From the NCBI GenBank assembly GCA_024919215.1, contig CP103437.1, forward strand, positions 620,001 to 684,000: DNA of 64,000 bases. Direction: 5' to 3'. This document shows positions 8,947 to 18,435 of the stretch, piece by piece; position 1 is the stretch's first letter, and each line of letters opens with the position of its first letter. The stretch is from Methylophilaceae bacterium LSUCC0665. GTDB lineage: Bacteria > Pseudomonadota > Gammaproteobacteria > Burkholderiales > Methylophilaceae. The notes under the pieces were generated by a model. It ran no database searches, was not told where the DNA came from, and saw only the letters and a list, made by a program, of their open reading frames with translations. The translations under genes were made by a program, and so were the position numbers.

Positions 8947-9712
8947 TTCTAATTTTGGTTTAAGGTTGGGGTCTGGTTTGTTATTGATTCTTGTTTTTGT
9001 TTACGCCCTTATATATAACGAATTTTTATTCTTAGTAATGATGTTCATTGCTTCGGTGTTGGCATTTTTTGAATTGGTAAAAATGCAAGGGCTTAATTTA
9101 AAATTGATTTTCTTAAACATTTTTTTCTTTCTATCCTTATATCTTTTATCATCTCTCAATACTGACATTTTTGTTTACATAATCTTTTTTTTATTTTGCT
9201 TTTTGTTCCCGCTAATTCCTTTTCTAAAAATAAAACAAATTTTTCTTAATATAACTCCAGCTTTTTACATTTCTTCTTTTTTTATTTCACTAATCATTTT
9301 AATGCTTGAGCATAAATTACTTTTATTGCTTACATTCATCGGCATTTGGGCGGTTGATATTGGCGGTTATTTATTTGGAAAATTTTTTGGTAAGCATAAA
9401 ATTTTTCCCATCACCAGCCCAAATAAAACTTATGAGGGGTTGCTTGGTTCATTGGCTTTGCTTTTGCTTATTCAATCTACTGCATGGTATTTTTTTGAGA
9501 TTTACTCCTTAATTGAATTTTTGGCTATTAGTTTTTTAACTTTTGTTGGTTCAATCTATGGTGATTATTTTGAATCATTTTTGAAACGTAAATACCATAT
9601 TAAAGATAGTGGAAATTTAATACCTGGCCACGGTGGTTTATTAGATCGTCTAGATTCAGCAATTTATACAATTCCTTTGATTACAATTTTATGTCTAATG
9701 ATAATAAATTAA
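8930..9712 (+). CDS. cdsA: Phosphatidate cytidylyltransferase
   Basis: Inner-membrane enzyme that makes CDP-diacylglycerol from phosphatidate and CTP, the branch point for phospholipids. It is very hydrophobic with about seven or eight membrane segments and 260 residues. The CDS family signature is complete near the C terminus as FLKRKYHIKDSG followed by NLIPGHGGLLDRLDS. The start is a TTG at 8930 inside uppS with AGAAGG two bases upstream; this spacing is short and the true start could lie slightly downstream. The 3' end overlaps dxr by 22 nt, which implies coupled translation. Confidence 0.95.
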   Translation: MEKFINSNFGLRLGSGLLLILVFVYALIYNEFLFLVMMFIASVLAFFELVKMQGLNLKLIFLNIFFFLSLYLLSSLNTDIFVYIIFFLFCFLFPLIPFLKIKQIFLNITPAFYISSFFISLIILMLEHKLLLLLTFIGIWAVDIGGYLFGKFFGKHKIFPITSPNKTYEGLLGSLALLLLIQSTAWYFFEIYSLIEFLAISFLTFVGSIYGDYFESFLKRKYHIKDSGNLIPGHGGLLDRLDSAIYTIPLITILCLMIIN

Positions 9713-10851
9713 TAATTCTCGGTTCTACTGGAAGTATTGGTAAATCTACTTTAGAAGTAATCAAACAGAATAAAGATATCTATGAAGTTATTTGTTTAAC
9801 TGCCGATAGCAACACGATTGCTCTAGCTGAGCAAATCAATTTATTTAAACCAAAATATGCTTATTTAAATAATCATGAGCTAATTTATGATTTAAAATCA
9901 AGATTAAGTCACAATCAAACGATAGTTTTAACTGATATCAGTCAGTTGCATGATATTTTAAAATCTGATTTGTATAGCACACTGGTATCTGCCATGTCCG
10001 GAAGTACCGGTTTATTACTAACATTCTTTGCATTACAATCAAGTAAAAAAGTTTTGTTAGCGAACAAAGAATCTCTTGTAATGGCTGGCGACTTGTTCTG
10101 TAAGTATAGAAAACACATCATCCCGATTGACAGTGAACATAATGCAATTTTTCAAGTAATTGGGAATTTGGATTCTCAAGAAATTGATAAAATTACTCTT
10201 ACTGCTTCTGGCGGTCCTTTTAGAGAATATCCACGATCCAAATTTGATTTAATAACTGTGGAGATGGCTCTTAAGCATCCTAACTGGTCTATGGGAAGAA
10301 AAATTACCATTGATTCAGCCACTATGATGAATAAATGTTTAGAAATTATTGAGGCGTATTATTTGTTTAATCTGCAACCAGATCAGATTGATGTCCTTGT
10401 CCATCCGGAATCTATTATTCATTCAATAGTAAATTACAAGGACGGCTCATCATTATGTCAATTTTCTGAGCCAAACATGCAAATACCTATATCTTTCGCT
10501 CTTGGTTACCCAAACAGAATTAATTCAGGTGTAAGTTATTTGGACCTTTCAGCTGTAGGAAATTTAAATTTTTCAAAAGTCGACCATGATAAATTTCCAT
10601 CTATAAATTATGCTTATAAGGCTTTAGCTGGGTCAGCAATGTCATGTTTAATTATTAACGCGGCAAATGAGTTAGCAGTTAATGCTTTTTTAGAAAAACA
10701 AATTAGCTTCTTGAGCATTTTTTCTATTATTGAAGACTCTTTTAGTATTTCTTTGAACAGCGCATGTTCTAGTATTGATGAAATTTTAGATGCAGATATT
10801 GTTTGTAGACAGAAAATTAAACAAATAATTAATAAATATTTAATTAATTAA
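9691..10851 (+). CDS. dxr: 1-deoxy-D-xylulose-5-phosphate reductoisomerase
   Basis: Second step of the MEP isoprenoid pathway, an NADPH-dependent conversion of DXP to MEP. It has 386 residues. The Rossmann motif GSTGSIGKSTLEVI is at the N terminus. ANKESLVMAG, the metal- and substrate-binding stretch PIDSEHNAIFQ, and the flexible-loop region TASGGPFREYP follow. It begins inside cdsA. In most proteobacteria with this order rseP comes next; here a 65-nt gap leads straight to bamA. Confidence 0.97.
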   Translation: MSNDNKLIILGSTGSIGKSTLEVIKQNKDIYEVICLTADSNTIALAEQINLFKPKYAYLNNHELIYDLKSRLSHNQTIVLTDISQLHDILKSDLYSTLVSAMSGSTGLLLTFFALQSSKKVLLANKESLVMAGDLFCKYRKHIIPIDSEHNAIFQVIGNLDSQEIDKITLTASGGPFREYPRSKFDLITVEMALKHPNWSMGRKITIDSATMMNKCLEIIEAYYLFNLQPDQIDVLVHPESIIHSIVNYKDGSSLCQFSEPNMQIPISFALGYPNRINSGVSYLDLSAVGNLNFSKVDHDKFPSINYAYKALAGSAMSCLIINAANELAVNAFLEKQISFLSIFSIIEDSFSISLNSACSSIDEILDADIVCRQKIKQIINKYLIN

Positions 10852-10916
10852 GTGTTAAATTTTTAAGTTATTGATTTAATTAAAACTTCTTTGAATATTT
10901 CTTTTTAGCAGATATA

Positions 10917-13283
10917 ATGCAAACAATAATTTATTTGATAAGTAAAAGATTGAAATATATATATAAATTTTTATACGTTATTTTATTTTTGATATCTAAT
11001 TTAACACACGCTCAAGTGATTAATGATATCAAAATCAAAGGTCTTCAAAGAGTTGAGCCTGGAGTAATATTTGACAGCATCCCTTTCGATATTGGTGATG
11101 ATGTTAGTGAAATTGATCCATCTGAAATCATTAAGTTCATCTATAAGTCTGGTCAATTTCGAGATGTGTCTGTTGAGTTTGATTCCGGAGTTCTATCCGT
11201 TGTAGTCTCTGAAAAGCCTATTATTGCTAGTATTGAATTCAGAGGTAATCAATTGATTCAGGAAGATAAGCTTAGAGAAGGTATCCGTCAAGTTAACTTA
11301 TATGAAGGCGCTGTTTTCGATAAACAAGTGTTAACAAATTTAGAAAAAGATTTATCAAAAAGTTACAACTCCATGGGTAGGTACAATATATCCGTAAAAG
11401 CATCCTTTAGACCATTGGAAAGAAACAGGGTGGCAATTAACGTTGATATCGATGAAGGGACTTTAACTAGAATCTCTAATATATCAATAAACGGTCTTAC
11501 TAAATTTTCTGAAGCTGATTTACTAGGAATTATGGAGTTAAAAGCAACCAATCTTCTTTCATGGTGGGAAAAAGACGACAGATATTCCAAGTCATCCTTA
11601 TCAGCAGATTTGGAAAAAATTAAAAGTTTTTATTTGGATAGAGGTTATTTAAATTTTAAAATTGTTTCAACAGATGTATCGATTACTCCAAACAAGAAAA
11701 GATTAGCAATAACCATAGATGTTGATGAAGGTGATAAATATTCATTCGGGGACATTTCTATCTCTGGAAGCATAAATGAGTTCTCAGAAGCAGATCTAAA
11801 ATCAAACATCACTATAAAAAAAGATAAGGTATTTAGCTCCAAGGAGGTAAACAATTCCTCAAATAATATCAGTAATTATCTTGGGAATTTTGGTTATGCC
11901 TTTGCCAATGTCAATCCAATTTCAAAGATTGATGAGGAAAATAAACAAGTATCGTATGATTTTTTTGTTGATACGGGCAATAAAATTTATGTTCGTAATA
12001 TAAATTTTATTGGTAATACAAGAACTAAAGATAAAGTTTTAAGAAGAGAGATGAGGCAATTTGAATCTTCATGGTATGACGAATCCAAAGTTGCAAGATC
12101 AAAATTTAGACTAACCAGGCTTCAGTACTTTAGTGCGGTTGATGTTGATACGGCAGTTGTTCCCGGAAACACAGACCAGGTCGATTTAAATGTGAATGTT
12201 ACTGAACGAAATACCGGAAAAATTATGCTTGGAGCTGGCGTAAGCTCGGCTGAGGGCTTGATGGGCTCTTTTAATGTTAGCCAAGCAAACTTTGCGGGAA
12301 GTGGAAACACAGTTGCGCTGGGTGTAAGTACAGGTCGAATCAACAGAACATATTCTCTATCCTATACTGATCCATATTACACAGAAGATGGGGTCTCTAG
12401 AGGGTTCCAGGTTTACCGAAGAGATCGAAATACCGCGAAACTTAGAGGTATTGGTACCTATAATACTTACTCTTATGGTGGAGGTGTTAATTTTGGAATC
12501 CCATTAAGTGAAAAAGATTTTTTAAATTTTGGCGCAACTTTAGATTTTACAGAATTAGAATTAACAGACAGATCACCAACTTTATATAAAGATTATTGTA
12601 ATAAGGCTTCAGCTTCTGGTGACGTTGATTGCACCGCCAATTCTGTTGCTTTTGATGTAGGTATCACTACTGACACCAGAGATAACGTCCTTATTCCAAC
12701 TGAAGGTATGATGACAAAATACTCAGCAACTGTGACTGCGCCAGTTCTAGACTTGCAGTACTACAGGTTGCAAGCTCAAACAGAATACTACAGACCGCTT
12801 GATCAGGCTAAGAAATTTACGCTTAAATTAAGAGGCTCCTTAGGCTATGCGGATGACTATGGTGGCGAAGAGTACCCCTTCTTTAAAAATTTCTACATGG
12901 GCGGGGTGAGGTCTGTTAGAGGCTACAGAACCAGCTCCATCGGCCCAAAATATAAAAACACTACTAGCGGTCAATACTATACTACCGGCGGTAATAAATC
13001 AGTGCTTGTTAGTGCGGAGTTGTTTTTCCCGGTCCCAGGCCTTAAGAAAAATGATGCTTTTAGGTTAAGTACTTTCTTTGACGCTGGTGGCGTTTTCTCT
13101 GATAACGAATCTCTTTCTGCAGCTGAAGATTATTCTCAAGGTGAGTTGCGTTACTCAGTAGGTCTTGGTGTTCAATGGAACTCACCTTTTGGCCCACTTC
13201 AGGTCTCGATAGCTGAGCCACTGAATGATGACAATAAAGACAGAACTCAGAGATTCCAGTTCGGTATGGGCTCAACATTTTAA
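10917..13283 (+). CDS. bamA: Outer membrane protein assembly factor BamA
   Basis: Central beta-barrel of the BAM complex, which folds outer-membrane proteins. It has 788 residues: a signal peptide cut after THA, five POTRA repeats up to about residue 420 (the first begins VINDIKIKGLQRVEPG), then a 16-strand barrel ending in FQFGMGSTF with the terminal phenylalanine typical of outer-membrane barrels. The conserved loop 6 motif VRGY is seen in GGVRSVRGYRTSS. The ATG at 10917 gives an unusually long signal sequence; a TTG at 10950 would give a more typical one starting at the second lysine-rich stretch. It is followed by skp, its usual chaperone neighbour. Confidence 0.97.
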   Translation: MQTIIYLISKRLKYIYKFLYVILFLISNLTHAQVINDIKIKGLQRVEPGVIFDSIPFDIGDDVSEIDPSEIIKFIYKSGQFRDVSVEFDSGVLSVVVSEKPIIASIEFRGNQLIQEDKLREGIRQVNLYEGAVFDKQVLTNLEKDLSKSYNSMGRYNISVKASFRPLERNRVAINVDIDEGTLTRISNISINGLTKFSEADLLGIMELKATNLLSWWEKDDRYSKSSLSADLEKIKSFYLDRGYLNFKIVSTDVSITPNKKRLAITIDVDEGDKYSFGDISISGSINEFSEADLKSNITIKKDKVFSSKEVNNSSNNISNYLGNFGYAFANVNPISKIDEENKQVSYDFFVDTGNKIYVRNINFIGNTRTKDKVLRREMRQFESSWYDESKVARSKFRLTRLQYFSAVDVDTAVVPGNTDQVDLNVNVTERNTGKIMLGAGVSSAEGLMGSFNVSQANFAGSGNTVALGVSTGRINRTYSLSYTDPYYTEDGVSRGFQVYRRDRNTAKLRGIGTYNTYSYGGGVNFGIPLSEKDFLNFGATLDFTELELTDRSPTLYKDYCNKASASGDVDCTANSVAFDVGITTDTRDNVLIPTEGMMTKYSATVTAPVLDLQYYRLQAQTEYYRPLDQAKKFTLKLRGSLGYADDYGGEEYPFFKNFYMGGVRSVRGYRTSSIGPKYKNTTSGQYYTTGGNKSVLVSAELFFPVPGLKKNDAFRLSTFFDAGGVFSDNESLSAAEDYSQGELRYSVGLGVQWNSPFGPLQVSIAEPLNDDNKDRTQRFQFGMGSTF

Positions 13284-13302
13284 AATTTTTTAGGAGTATG
13301 TT

Positions 13303-13872
13303 ATGACAAAACTTTTTAGTATATTAACTTTATTTATGATTGCATTTGCTGTTAATGCTCAAGAATTAAAAATTGGTATTGTGGATGTGAATAAAATTTT
13401 GAAAGATGCACCACAAACCATTTCTGCCAATAAAAAATTAGAAAAAGAATTTAGCTCAAGAACTGAGAAATTAAAAACTAAGATTAAATCATTGGAAACT
13501 GATGGAAAGAAATTTCAAAAAGAGTCGTTAACAATGTCTGATGACCAACGAGAAAAGGCAGATAGAGCTCTTCAGCAGAGAAGAATTGAAATTCAGAGAG
13601 ATGAAAGAGAATTAAGGGAAGATATGGATCTAAGGAGAAGAGAGGAGATTGGAGATCTTCAGGAAAAAATTAACGTAACCATCGATAAAATGGCTGCAGA
13701 CAGAGGTTATGATCTGATCCTATACAATGGAATAGCTTATGCCAGTGAAAAAGTTGATATAACTGATGATGTTATCAAAGCACTTGGCGGAGGTTCATCT
13801 AAAACAAAAGAAGGTTCAAAAGAGCCAAAAAACGATAAATCAACAGAACCGAAGAAAGATGCAAAAGAGTAA
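13303..13872 (+). CDS. skp: Periplasmic chaperone Skp/OmpH
   Basis: Trimeric periplasmic chaperone that carries unfolded outer-membrane proteins to BamA. A signal peptide (cut near VNAQ) is followed by the beta-strand segment [12 protein letters not shown], then a long, highly charged coiled-coil arm (about residues 50-125), and a return strand [18 protein letters not shown]. The last 30 residues are an added lysine-rich, low-complexity tail not present in E. coli Skp. TAGGAG precedes the start ATG. The gene overlaps lpxD by 14 nt. Confidence 0.94.
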   Translation: MTKLFSILTLFMIAFAVNAQELKIGIVDVNKILKDAPQTISANKKLEKEFSSRTEKLKTKIKSLETDGKKFQKESLTMSDDQREKADRALQQRRIEIQRDERELREDMDLRRREEIGDLQEKINVTIDKMAADRGYDLILYNGIAYASEKVDITDDVIKALGGGSSKTKEGSKEPKNDKSTEPKKDAKE

Positions 13873-14848
13873 ACGATCGGTTGATGATATTAGTGCACTA
13901 ATAAATGGAAAGGCCTCTGAAAAAGGCCTTTTTGTTTACGGTTTAAATTCTTTAGATTTGGCAGAAGAGGGCGACATCTCCTTTTTTGTTGGAAATAAAA
14001 AAAATATACCTCTTTTGCTCAACACAAATGCTGCTGTTGTAGTATTAAAACAAGATGATATTAATCACTGTAAAACCAATTATATAGTTGTAGATGATCC
14101 ATACTTAGCATTTTCAAAGCTTTCAAATATTTTTGATATTAGTAAAAAAATAATTCCTTGTGTTAAAGAGTCCGTAAAAATTGGTATAAATTCCAACATA
14201 CCGAAATCATCTTTTATAGATGATTATGTAATTATTGGTGACAATGTAAACATTGGGGCAAATGTTTCAATTTATTCTGGCGCAAAAATTGAGGACGATA
14301 TAATTATTGGTGATAATTCAGTCATTCATCAAAATGTTGTTATCAAGAAAGGCACTAAGATTGGTAGAAATTGTACAATATTTCCTAACGCTACCATTGG
14401 TACTGATGGCTTTGGATACGCACAAGATAAAAACCAATGGGTAAAAATCAATCAGCTAGGCTCTGTTGAGATTGGAGACTTTGTTGATATCGGTTCCAAT
14501 ACCACCATTGATAGAGGAGCTATACAAAATACCATCATTCATGATGGAGTAAAGATTGATAATCAGGTCCAAATAGGTCATAACTGTATTATTTTAAAAA
14601 ACACCATCATTGCAGGCTGCGTGGGTATCGCGGGCAGCACGGTTATTGGTGAAAACTGTAAAATCGGTGGTGCAGCAATGATTTTAGGTCATTTAGATAT
14701 TGCACCTGATACAACAATATCACCGGGAACCATGATAGCTTCCTCAATCGCAAAAAAGGGTAAAACCTATACAGGATTTTTTCCATTTTTTGAAAAAAGT
14801 GATTGGATTAAAGTTACAATGTTTTTAAAAAGATTATTAAGAAAGTGA
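13859..14848 (+). CDS. lpxD: UDP-3-O-(3-hydroxyacyl)glucosamine N-acyltransferase
   Basis: Third step of lipid A synthesis; adds the N-linked hydroxyacyl chain from acyl-ACP. I place the start at the ATG at 13859, inside the end of skp and preceded by GAAGAAAG. The reading frame is open further upstream, but that part is the skp gene in another frame. The 329-residue product has an N-terminal uridine-binding domain, then a left-handed beta-helix of hexapeptide repeats (for example [19 protein letters not shown]) and the catalytic histidine region around [11 protein letters not shown] terminator-like hairpin lies about 50 nt into the coding region. Confidence 0.95.
   Translation: MQKSKRSVDDISALINGKASEKGLFVYGLNSLDLAEEGDISFFVGNKKNIPLLLNTNAAVVVLKQDDINHCKTNYIVVDDPYLAFSKLSNIFDISKKIIPCVKESVKIGINSNIPKSSFIDDYVIIGDNVNIGANVSIYSGAKIEDDIIIGDNSVIHQNVVIKKGTKIGRNCTIFPNATIGTDGFGYAQDKNQWVKINQLGSVEIGDFVDIGSNTTIDRGAIQNTIIHDGVKIDNQVQIGHNCIILKNTIIAGCVGIAGSTVIGENCKIGGAAMILGHLDIAPDTTISPGTMIASSIAKKGKTYTGFFPFFEKSDWIKVTMFLKRLLRK
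13909..13933 (+). other. Terminator-like hairpin inside the start of lpxD
   Basis: AAAGGCC (13909-13915) can pair with GGCCTTT (13925-13931), and the T run extends to 13933. It has the form of a weak intrinsic terminator but sits in the lpxD coding sequence, just after skp. It could reduce transcription of the lipid A genes relative to bamA-skp, or it may be chance. Confidence 0.4.
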
Positions 14849-15297
14849 GATCAAAGATGCAACTGGATATTCATGAAATTTTAAATCACTTACCCCACAG
14901 ATATCCTTTTGTCTTGATAGATAGAATTACTGATCTTAAGTTAAATGAAGAGATAACTGCCTTAAAAAATGTAACTATTAACGAACCATTTTTTCCAGGT
15001 CATTTTCCATATCATCCAGTAATGCCAGGTGTTTTAATCGTTGAAGCAATGGCACAAGCTGCAGCTGTTTTGTCATTTAAAACAATGAATATACTTCCTA
15101 CAGAGGATTCGGTTTACTATTTTGCTGGTATTGATAGCGTAAGGTTCAAGAAACCAGTTTCACCTGGCGACCAGCTTATTTTAAATGTCAAAATTGATAG
15201 AGTTTTGAAGGGGATATGGAAGTACAAAGGCCAAGCAAAAGTAGATGGTCAGATAGTTGCTGAAGCTGAAATGATGTGTATCTTAAAAAATATCTAA
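14845..15297 (+). CDS. fabZ: 3-hydroxyacyl-ACP dehydratase FabZ
   Basis: Dehydrates beta-hydroxyacyl-ACP in fatty acid elongation. It is a hot-dog-fold protein with the motif [12 protein letters not shown] carrying the catalytic histidine, followed by [16 protein letters not shown] with the conserved glutamate further on in [10 protein letters not shown]. The GTG at 14845 overlaps the lpxD stop (GTGA) and gives 150 residues. An ATG at 14857 would give 146 and is an equally plausible start. Its position between lpxD and lpxA is the standard arrangement linking fatty acid and lipid A synthesis. Confidence 0.96.
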   Translation: MRSKMQLDIHEILNHLPHRYPFVLIDRITDLKLNEEITALKNVTINEPFFPGHFPYHPVMPGVLIVEAMAQAAAVLSFKTMNILPTEDSVYYFAGIDSVRFKKPVSPGDQLILNVKIDRVLKGIWKYKGQAKVDGQIVAEAEMMCILKNI

Positions 15298-15303
15298 AAA
15301 TAA

Positions 15304-16077
15304 ATGTCAAAAAATATTCATTCAACTGCGATTATTGAAGATGGTGCAGATATCCATCCATCTGTAAAGATTGGTCCATACTCAATAATTAAGAAAAATG
15401 TATCAATTGGTGAAAATACAATCATTGGGTCTCATGTTGTTATTGATGGCGTAACTACAATTGGTAAAAATAATCATATTTTTTCTCATAATAGTATTGG
15501 TCAAGCCCCTCAGGATAAAAAATACAATAAGGAAGAAACAAAACTGAGAATAGGGGATTCAAACACAATAAGAGAATTTTGCACCATTAATACTGGAACA
15601 GTTCAAGATAATGGAATTACTCAGATAGGATCCAATAATTGGATTATGGCTTATGTGCATATTGCTCATGACTGTGTAATTGCTGATAATATAATTATGG
15701 CAAATAACTCCTCTTTGGCAGGTCATGTTGAAGTTGATGATTACGCAATACTTGGAGGCTTCACATTAGTGCATCAGTTTTGTAAGATTGGCTCGCATAT
15801 AATGTCTGCGGTTGGGACTAAAGTATTTAAAGACATACCGGACTTTTTAATGGTTCATGGAGAAAAAGCTTCACCAAGTGGACTAAATATTGAGGGTTTA
15901 AAACGTAGAAATTTTTCGTCAGATGATCTCAACGAGTTAAGAAAGGCCTATAAAATTATTTATAGAGAAAATAACACTGTCGATGAAGCTATAAAAATTT
16001 TAGACCAATCTAACAATAAATATATTATGAAATTAACCAAATTTATCAAATCATCCCAAAGAGGAATAGTGCGATAA
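15304..16077 (+). CDS. lpxA: UDP-N-acetylglucosamine O-acyltransferase
   Basis: First step of lipid A synthesis; transfers a 3-hydroxyacyl chain from ACP to UDP-GlcNAc. The 257 residues form a left-handed beta-helix of hexapeptide repeats (IHPSVKIGPYSIIKKNVSIG and onward), then a helical C-terminal domain. The catalytic histidine lies in WIMAYVHIAHDC. The substrate region REFCTINTGT is conserved. It starts 6 nt after fabZ and its stop codon abuts the lpxB start codon. Confidence 0.97.
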   Translation: MSKNIHSTAIIEDGADIHPSVKIGPYSIIKKNVSIGENTIIGSHVVIDGVTTIGKNNHIFSHNSIGQAPQDKKYNKEETKLRIGDSNTIREFCTINTGTVQDNGITQIGSNNWIMAYVHIAHDCVIADNIIMANNSSLAGHVEVDDYAILGGFTLVHQFCKIGSHIMSAVGTKVFKDIPDFLMVHGEKASPSGLNIEGLKRRNFSSDDLNELRKAYKIIYRENNTVDEAIKILDQSNNKYIMKLTKFIKSSQRGIVR

Positions 16078-17208
16078 ATGAAAATAGCATTTGGTATCGG
16101 TGAGCTATCAGGTGATATTTTTGCTGCTTCTTTAATTAAATACATAAAATCAAACTACCCTGATATTCAGATTATTGGTATAACTGGCCCAAATTGTTTT
16201 AAACAAGGTTTATTTTCAAAATTTAATATCAGCAGCCTATCAAAAAGAGGTTTTTTTGAAGTCTTATTTAATCTAAGAAAGTTAACCAAATTTAGAAGTG
16301 ATTTTTTGCATTATTTGTATGATGAAAAACCTGATATTTATATTGGTATAGACGCCCCTGATTTTAATTTTTATATCGAAAAAAAACTTAAATCCAAACA
16401 TGTAAAAGTTTTTCATTATGTCTGCCCATCCGTTTGGGCTTGGAGATCATCTAGGATAAAAAAATTTAATTCATATTTCGATCATTTATTTACAATCTTT
16501 TTCCATGAAAAAATTTTTTTAAAAACATTTGGTTATAAGAGTCATACCTATGTAGGCCACCCTCTTGCAAATGAGATCCCTTTTAAGCCAAACTATAAAA
16601 AATCATTAGATAAGTTAAAAATTGACCATAAAGGAAAAATTATCGCTTTATTACCCGGGAGCAGAAATTCAGAAGTTTTATGGAATACAGAAGTATTGAT
16701 TCAAACTGCAGAGAATGTGACAAAAAAATATAATAATTTATTATTTTTAATTCCTGTTACGTCCAAGGACAATTTAATTTTTATAAATAAAAAAATTTAT
16801 GATTTAAATTTACAAAATATCAAAACTATTCACGGTCATTCTCATGACATTCTAAATGTGAGCGATGTGGCAATCATTGCTTCAGGGACAGCGACGCTTG
16901 AAGCAGTTTTTTATAAAACTCCCTTGGTCGTTTTTTATAAATTATCATCGATTTCTTATTGGCTTTTTAAAATGTTACTGAGATCTAAATTTATTAGTTT
17001 GCCAAATATTCTTAGTGGGAAAAGCATTGTTCCAGAATTGATACATAAAAAAGCCAATGTTGAGAATATATCCAATGAAATTGAGAGGTTATTAAACCAA
17101 AGTGCTCTGAGAAAAAAACAAACTGAAGAATTTAAAAAGATACACAAAATGCATATGTTAAATACCAATGAGCTAATATGTAAAAAGATATTTTCTAAAT
17201 GTATATAG
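16078..17208 (+). CDS. lpxB: Lipid-A-disaccharide synthase
   Basis: Glycosyltransferase family 19 enzyme that joins lipid X to UDP-diacylglucosamine at the inner face of the inner membrane. Landmarks are GELSGDIFAASLI at the N terminus, YVCPSVWAWRSSRIKKF in the middle, LLPGSRNSEV at the start of the nucleotide-binding half, and IASGTATLEA near residue 265. It has 376 residues, typical of the family. It starts directly after the lpxA stop and overlaps rnhB by 10 nt. Confidence 0.96.
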   Translation: MKIAFGIGELSGDIFAASLIKYIKSNYPDIQIIGITGPNCFKQGLFSKFNISSLSKRGFFEVLFNLRKLTKFRSDFLHYLYDEKPDIYIGIDAPDFNFYIEKKLKSKHVKVFHYVCPSVWAWRSSRIKKFNSYFDHLFTIFFHEKIFLKTFGYKSHTYVGHPLANEIPFKPNYKKSLDKLKIDHKGKIIALLPGSRNSEVLWNTEVLIQTAENVTKKYNNLLFLIPVTSKDNLIFINKKIYDLNLQNIKTIHGHSHDILNVSDVAIIASGTATLEAVFYKTPLVVFYKLSSISYWLFKMLLRSKFISLPNILSGKSIVPELIHKKANVENISNEIERLLNQSALRKKQTEEFKKIHKMHMLNTNELICKKIFSKCI

Positions 17209-17738
17209 GGATTGATGAGGTTGGTCGTGGTTGTGTTGCAGGTCCCGTAGTTGCAGCGGCTGTGGTCATTGATGATTCCTTTGACGTTCTTGTCTCTGAT
17301 TCAAAGCTACTCTCTGCTAAGCGAAGAGAAATTTTAGATAAAGAGATAAAAAAAAAATGTTTAGATTTTTCCATTTCCGTCATAAATTCTAAGATTGTAG
17401 ATGAAATAAATATTCATAAAGCCTCTTTACTTGCAATGGAACAAGCGTATCTTAATTTACATTATCATTCTGGTTCAATTAAATGTGATGGGAAATTTCT
17501 TCCCAATATTGATGGGGTAGTAGCTCATATTAATGGGGATAAGTTATATACTGAGATCAGCGCAGCATCGATCATTGCCAAAGTTTATAGAGATCATTTA
17601 ATGAATTATATTTCATTAAAATATCCTAATTACCATTTTGATAAACACAAGGGTTATTTAACTAAAATGCATTTAGAGGCTATTGAACAGTATGGACCGT
17701 GCAATATTCATAGACTATCTTTTAAGCCTTTTAGTTAA
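17199..17738 (+). CDS. rnhB: Ribonuclease HII
   Basis: Removes ribonucleotides from DNA-RNA hybrids. The catalytic DEDD set begins with IGIDEVGRGCVAGPV (Asp and Glu at residues 6-7). VSDSKLLSAKRRE and the downstream EISAASIIAKVYRD carry the remaining conserved positions. The 179-residue length is near the short end of the family. It overlaps lpxB by 10 nt, closing the lipid A cluster as in many proteobacteria. Its stop lies inside a palindrome shared with the converging methylase gene. Confidence 0.95.
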   Translation: MYIGIDEVGRGCVAGPVVAAAVVIDDSFDVLVSDSKLLSAKRREILDKEIKKKCLDFSISVINSKIVDEINIHKASLLAMEQAYLNLHYHSGSIKCDGKFLPNIDGVVAHINGDKLYTEISAASIIAKVYRDHLMNYISLKYPNYHFDKHKGYLTKMHLEAIEQYGPCNIHRLSFKPFS

Positions 17739-17744
17739 CTAAAA
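17729..17744. other. 16-bp perfect palindrome holding the stop codons of two converging genes
   Basis: TTTTAGTTAACTAAAA is its own reverse complement. It contains the rnhB stop (17736-17738) and, on the other strand, the stop of the methylase gene (17731-17733). With a TTAA loop it gives a weak six-pair stem with T runs in both directions, so it may act as a minimal two-way terminator. Confidence 0.5.
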
Positions 17745-18435
17745 AAATACAGGGCTTCTTATCAAACTGAATATTTTTATTCTGCCAATCCTTAATGGTA
17801 TTTGTAAGAATAAATTCATTATTGCCATTTATATCATAAGCTATACATACTAGATTCTCAGGATTTAAACTTTCTAATAAAAATTTAAATGTCTCATTAT
17901 TTCTATGTGGCGTTTCAATAAAAATAAAAGTTTTTTTTAAATTTTTAATTTCATTAGTTAAGCCACTTATAAATCTCTTTCTTTCATTTTTATCTATTGG
18001 AAGATACCCAACAAATTCAAAATTTTGACCATTAAAGCCTGAACAAGCAAGCGATGATAAAAGAGATGATTCTTGTGCGATAGTTTTTACTTTTATATTA
18101 TTAAAATGACATTTAAGAACTAACTCTGATCCCGGGTCAGCTACTCCAGGGAGACCGCAGTCAGAAATTAATCCAACATCACTACCTAATTTGAGAATAT
18201 CAATAATTTCTTCATAATTTAAATGACTATTTTTGTTATTCTCAAAAAGCTTAAGCTCTTGAAGAGGCGTATTTAATGCAAGTTTTTTTAAAGAATTCCT
18301 AGCTGGTTTTTTATTTTCAACTACAAAATATTGGATATGATGAACATTTTTTTTTTGTTCTACCGTATAAAAATCATCTACATCTTCACTCAGTGGAGTA
18401 GGTACCACATACAAATACCCATCAGTTTTTGACAT
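17731..18435 (-). CDS. Tetrapyrrole-methylase-family SAM methyltransferase, RsmI-like
   Basis: A 234-residue protein of the TP-methylase fold. LGSDVGLISDCGLPGVADPG matches the RsmI pattern VALVSDAGTPGISDPG, and TPLSE at the N terminus and the EES-like segment IAQESSLLSSLACSGF follow family order. It is shorter than true RsmI (about 285 residues) and resembles the class found beside maf in betaproteobacteria. Its substrate is not known to me, and rRNA 2'-O-methylation is only a guess. Its start ATG shares a base with the maf stop. It runs tail to tail with rnhB and overlaps it by 8 nt. Confidence 0.85.
   Translation of the reverse strand: MSKTDGYLYVVPTPLSEDVDDFYTVEQKKNVHHIQYFVVENKKPARNSLKKLALNTPLQELKLFENNKNSHLNYEEIIDILKLGSDVGLISDCGLPGVADPGSELVLKCHFNNIKVKTIAQESSLLSSLACSGFNGQNFEFVGYLPIDKNERKRFISGLTNEIKNLKKTFIFIETPHRNNETFKFLLESLNPENLVCIAYDINGNNEFILTNTIKDWQNKNIQFDKKPCIFLVN

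Noticed and set aside
13766-13858. In-frame extension of lpxD upstream into skp
   Set aside because: These codons are the skp gene in another frame, and the product would carry a 31-residue lysine-rich leader not seen in LpxD. The ATG at 13859 fits the family.
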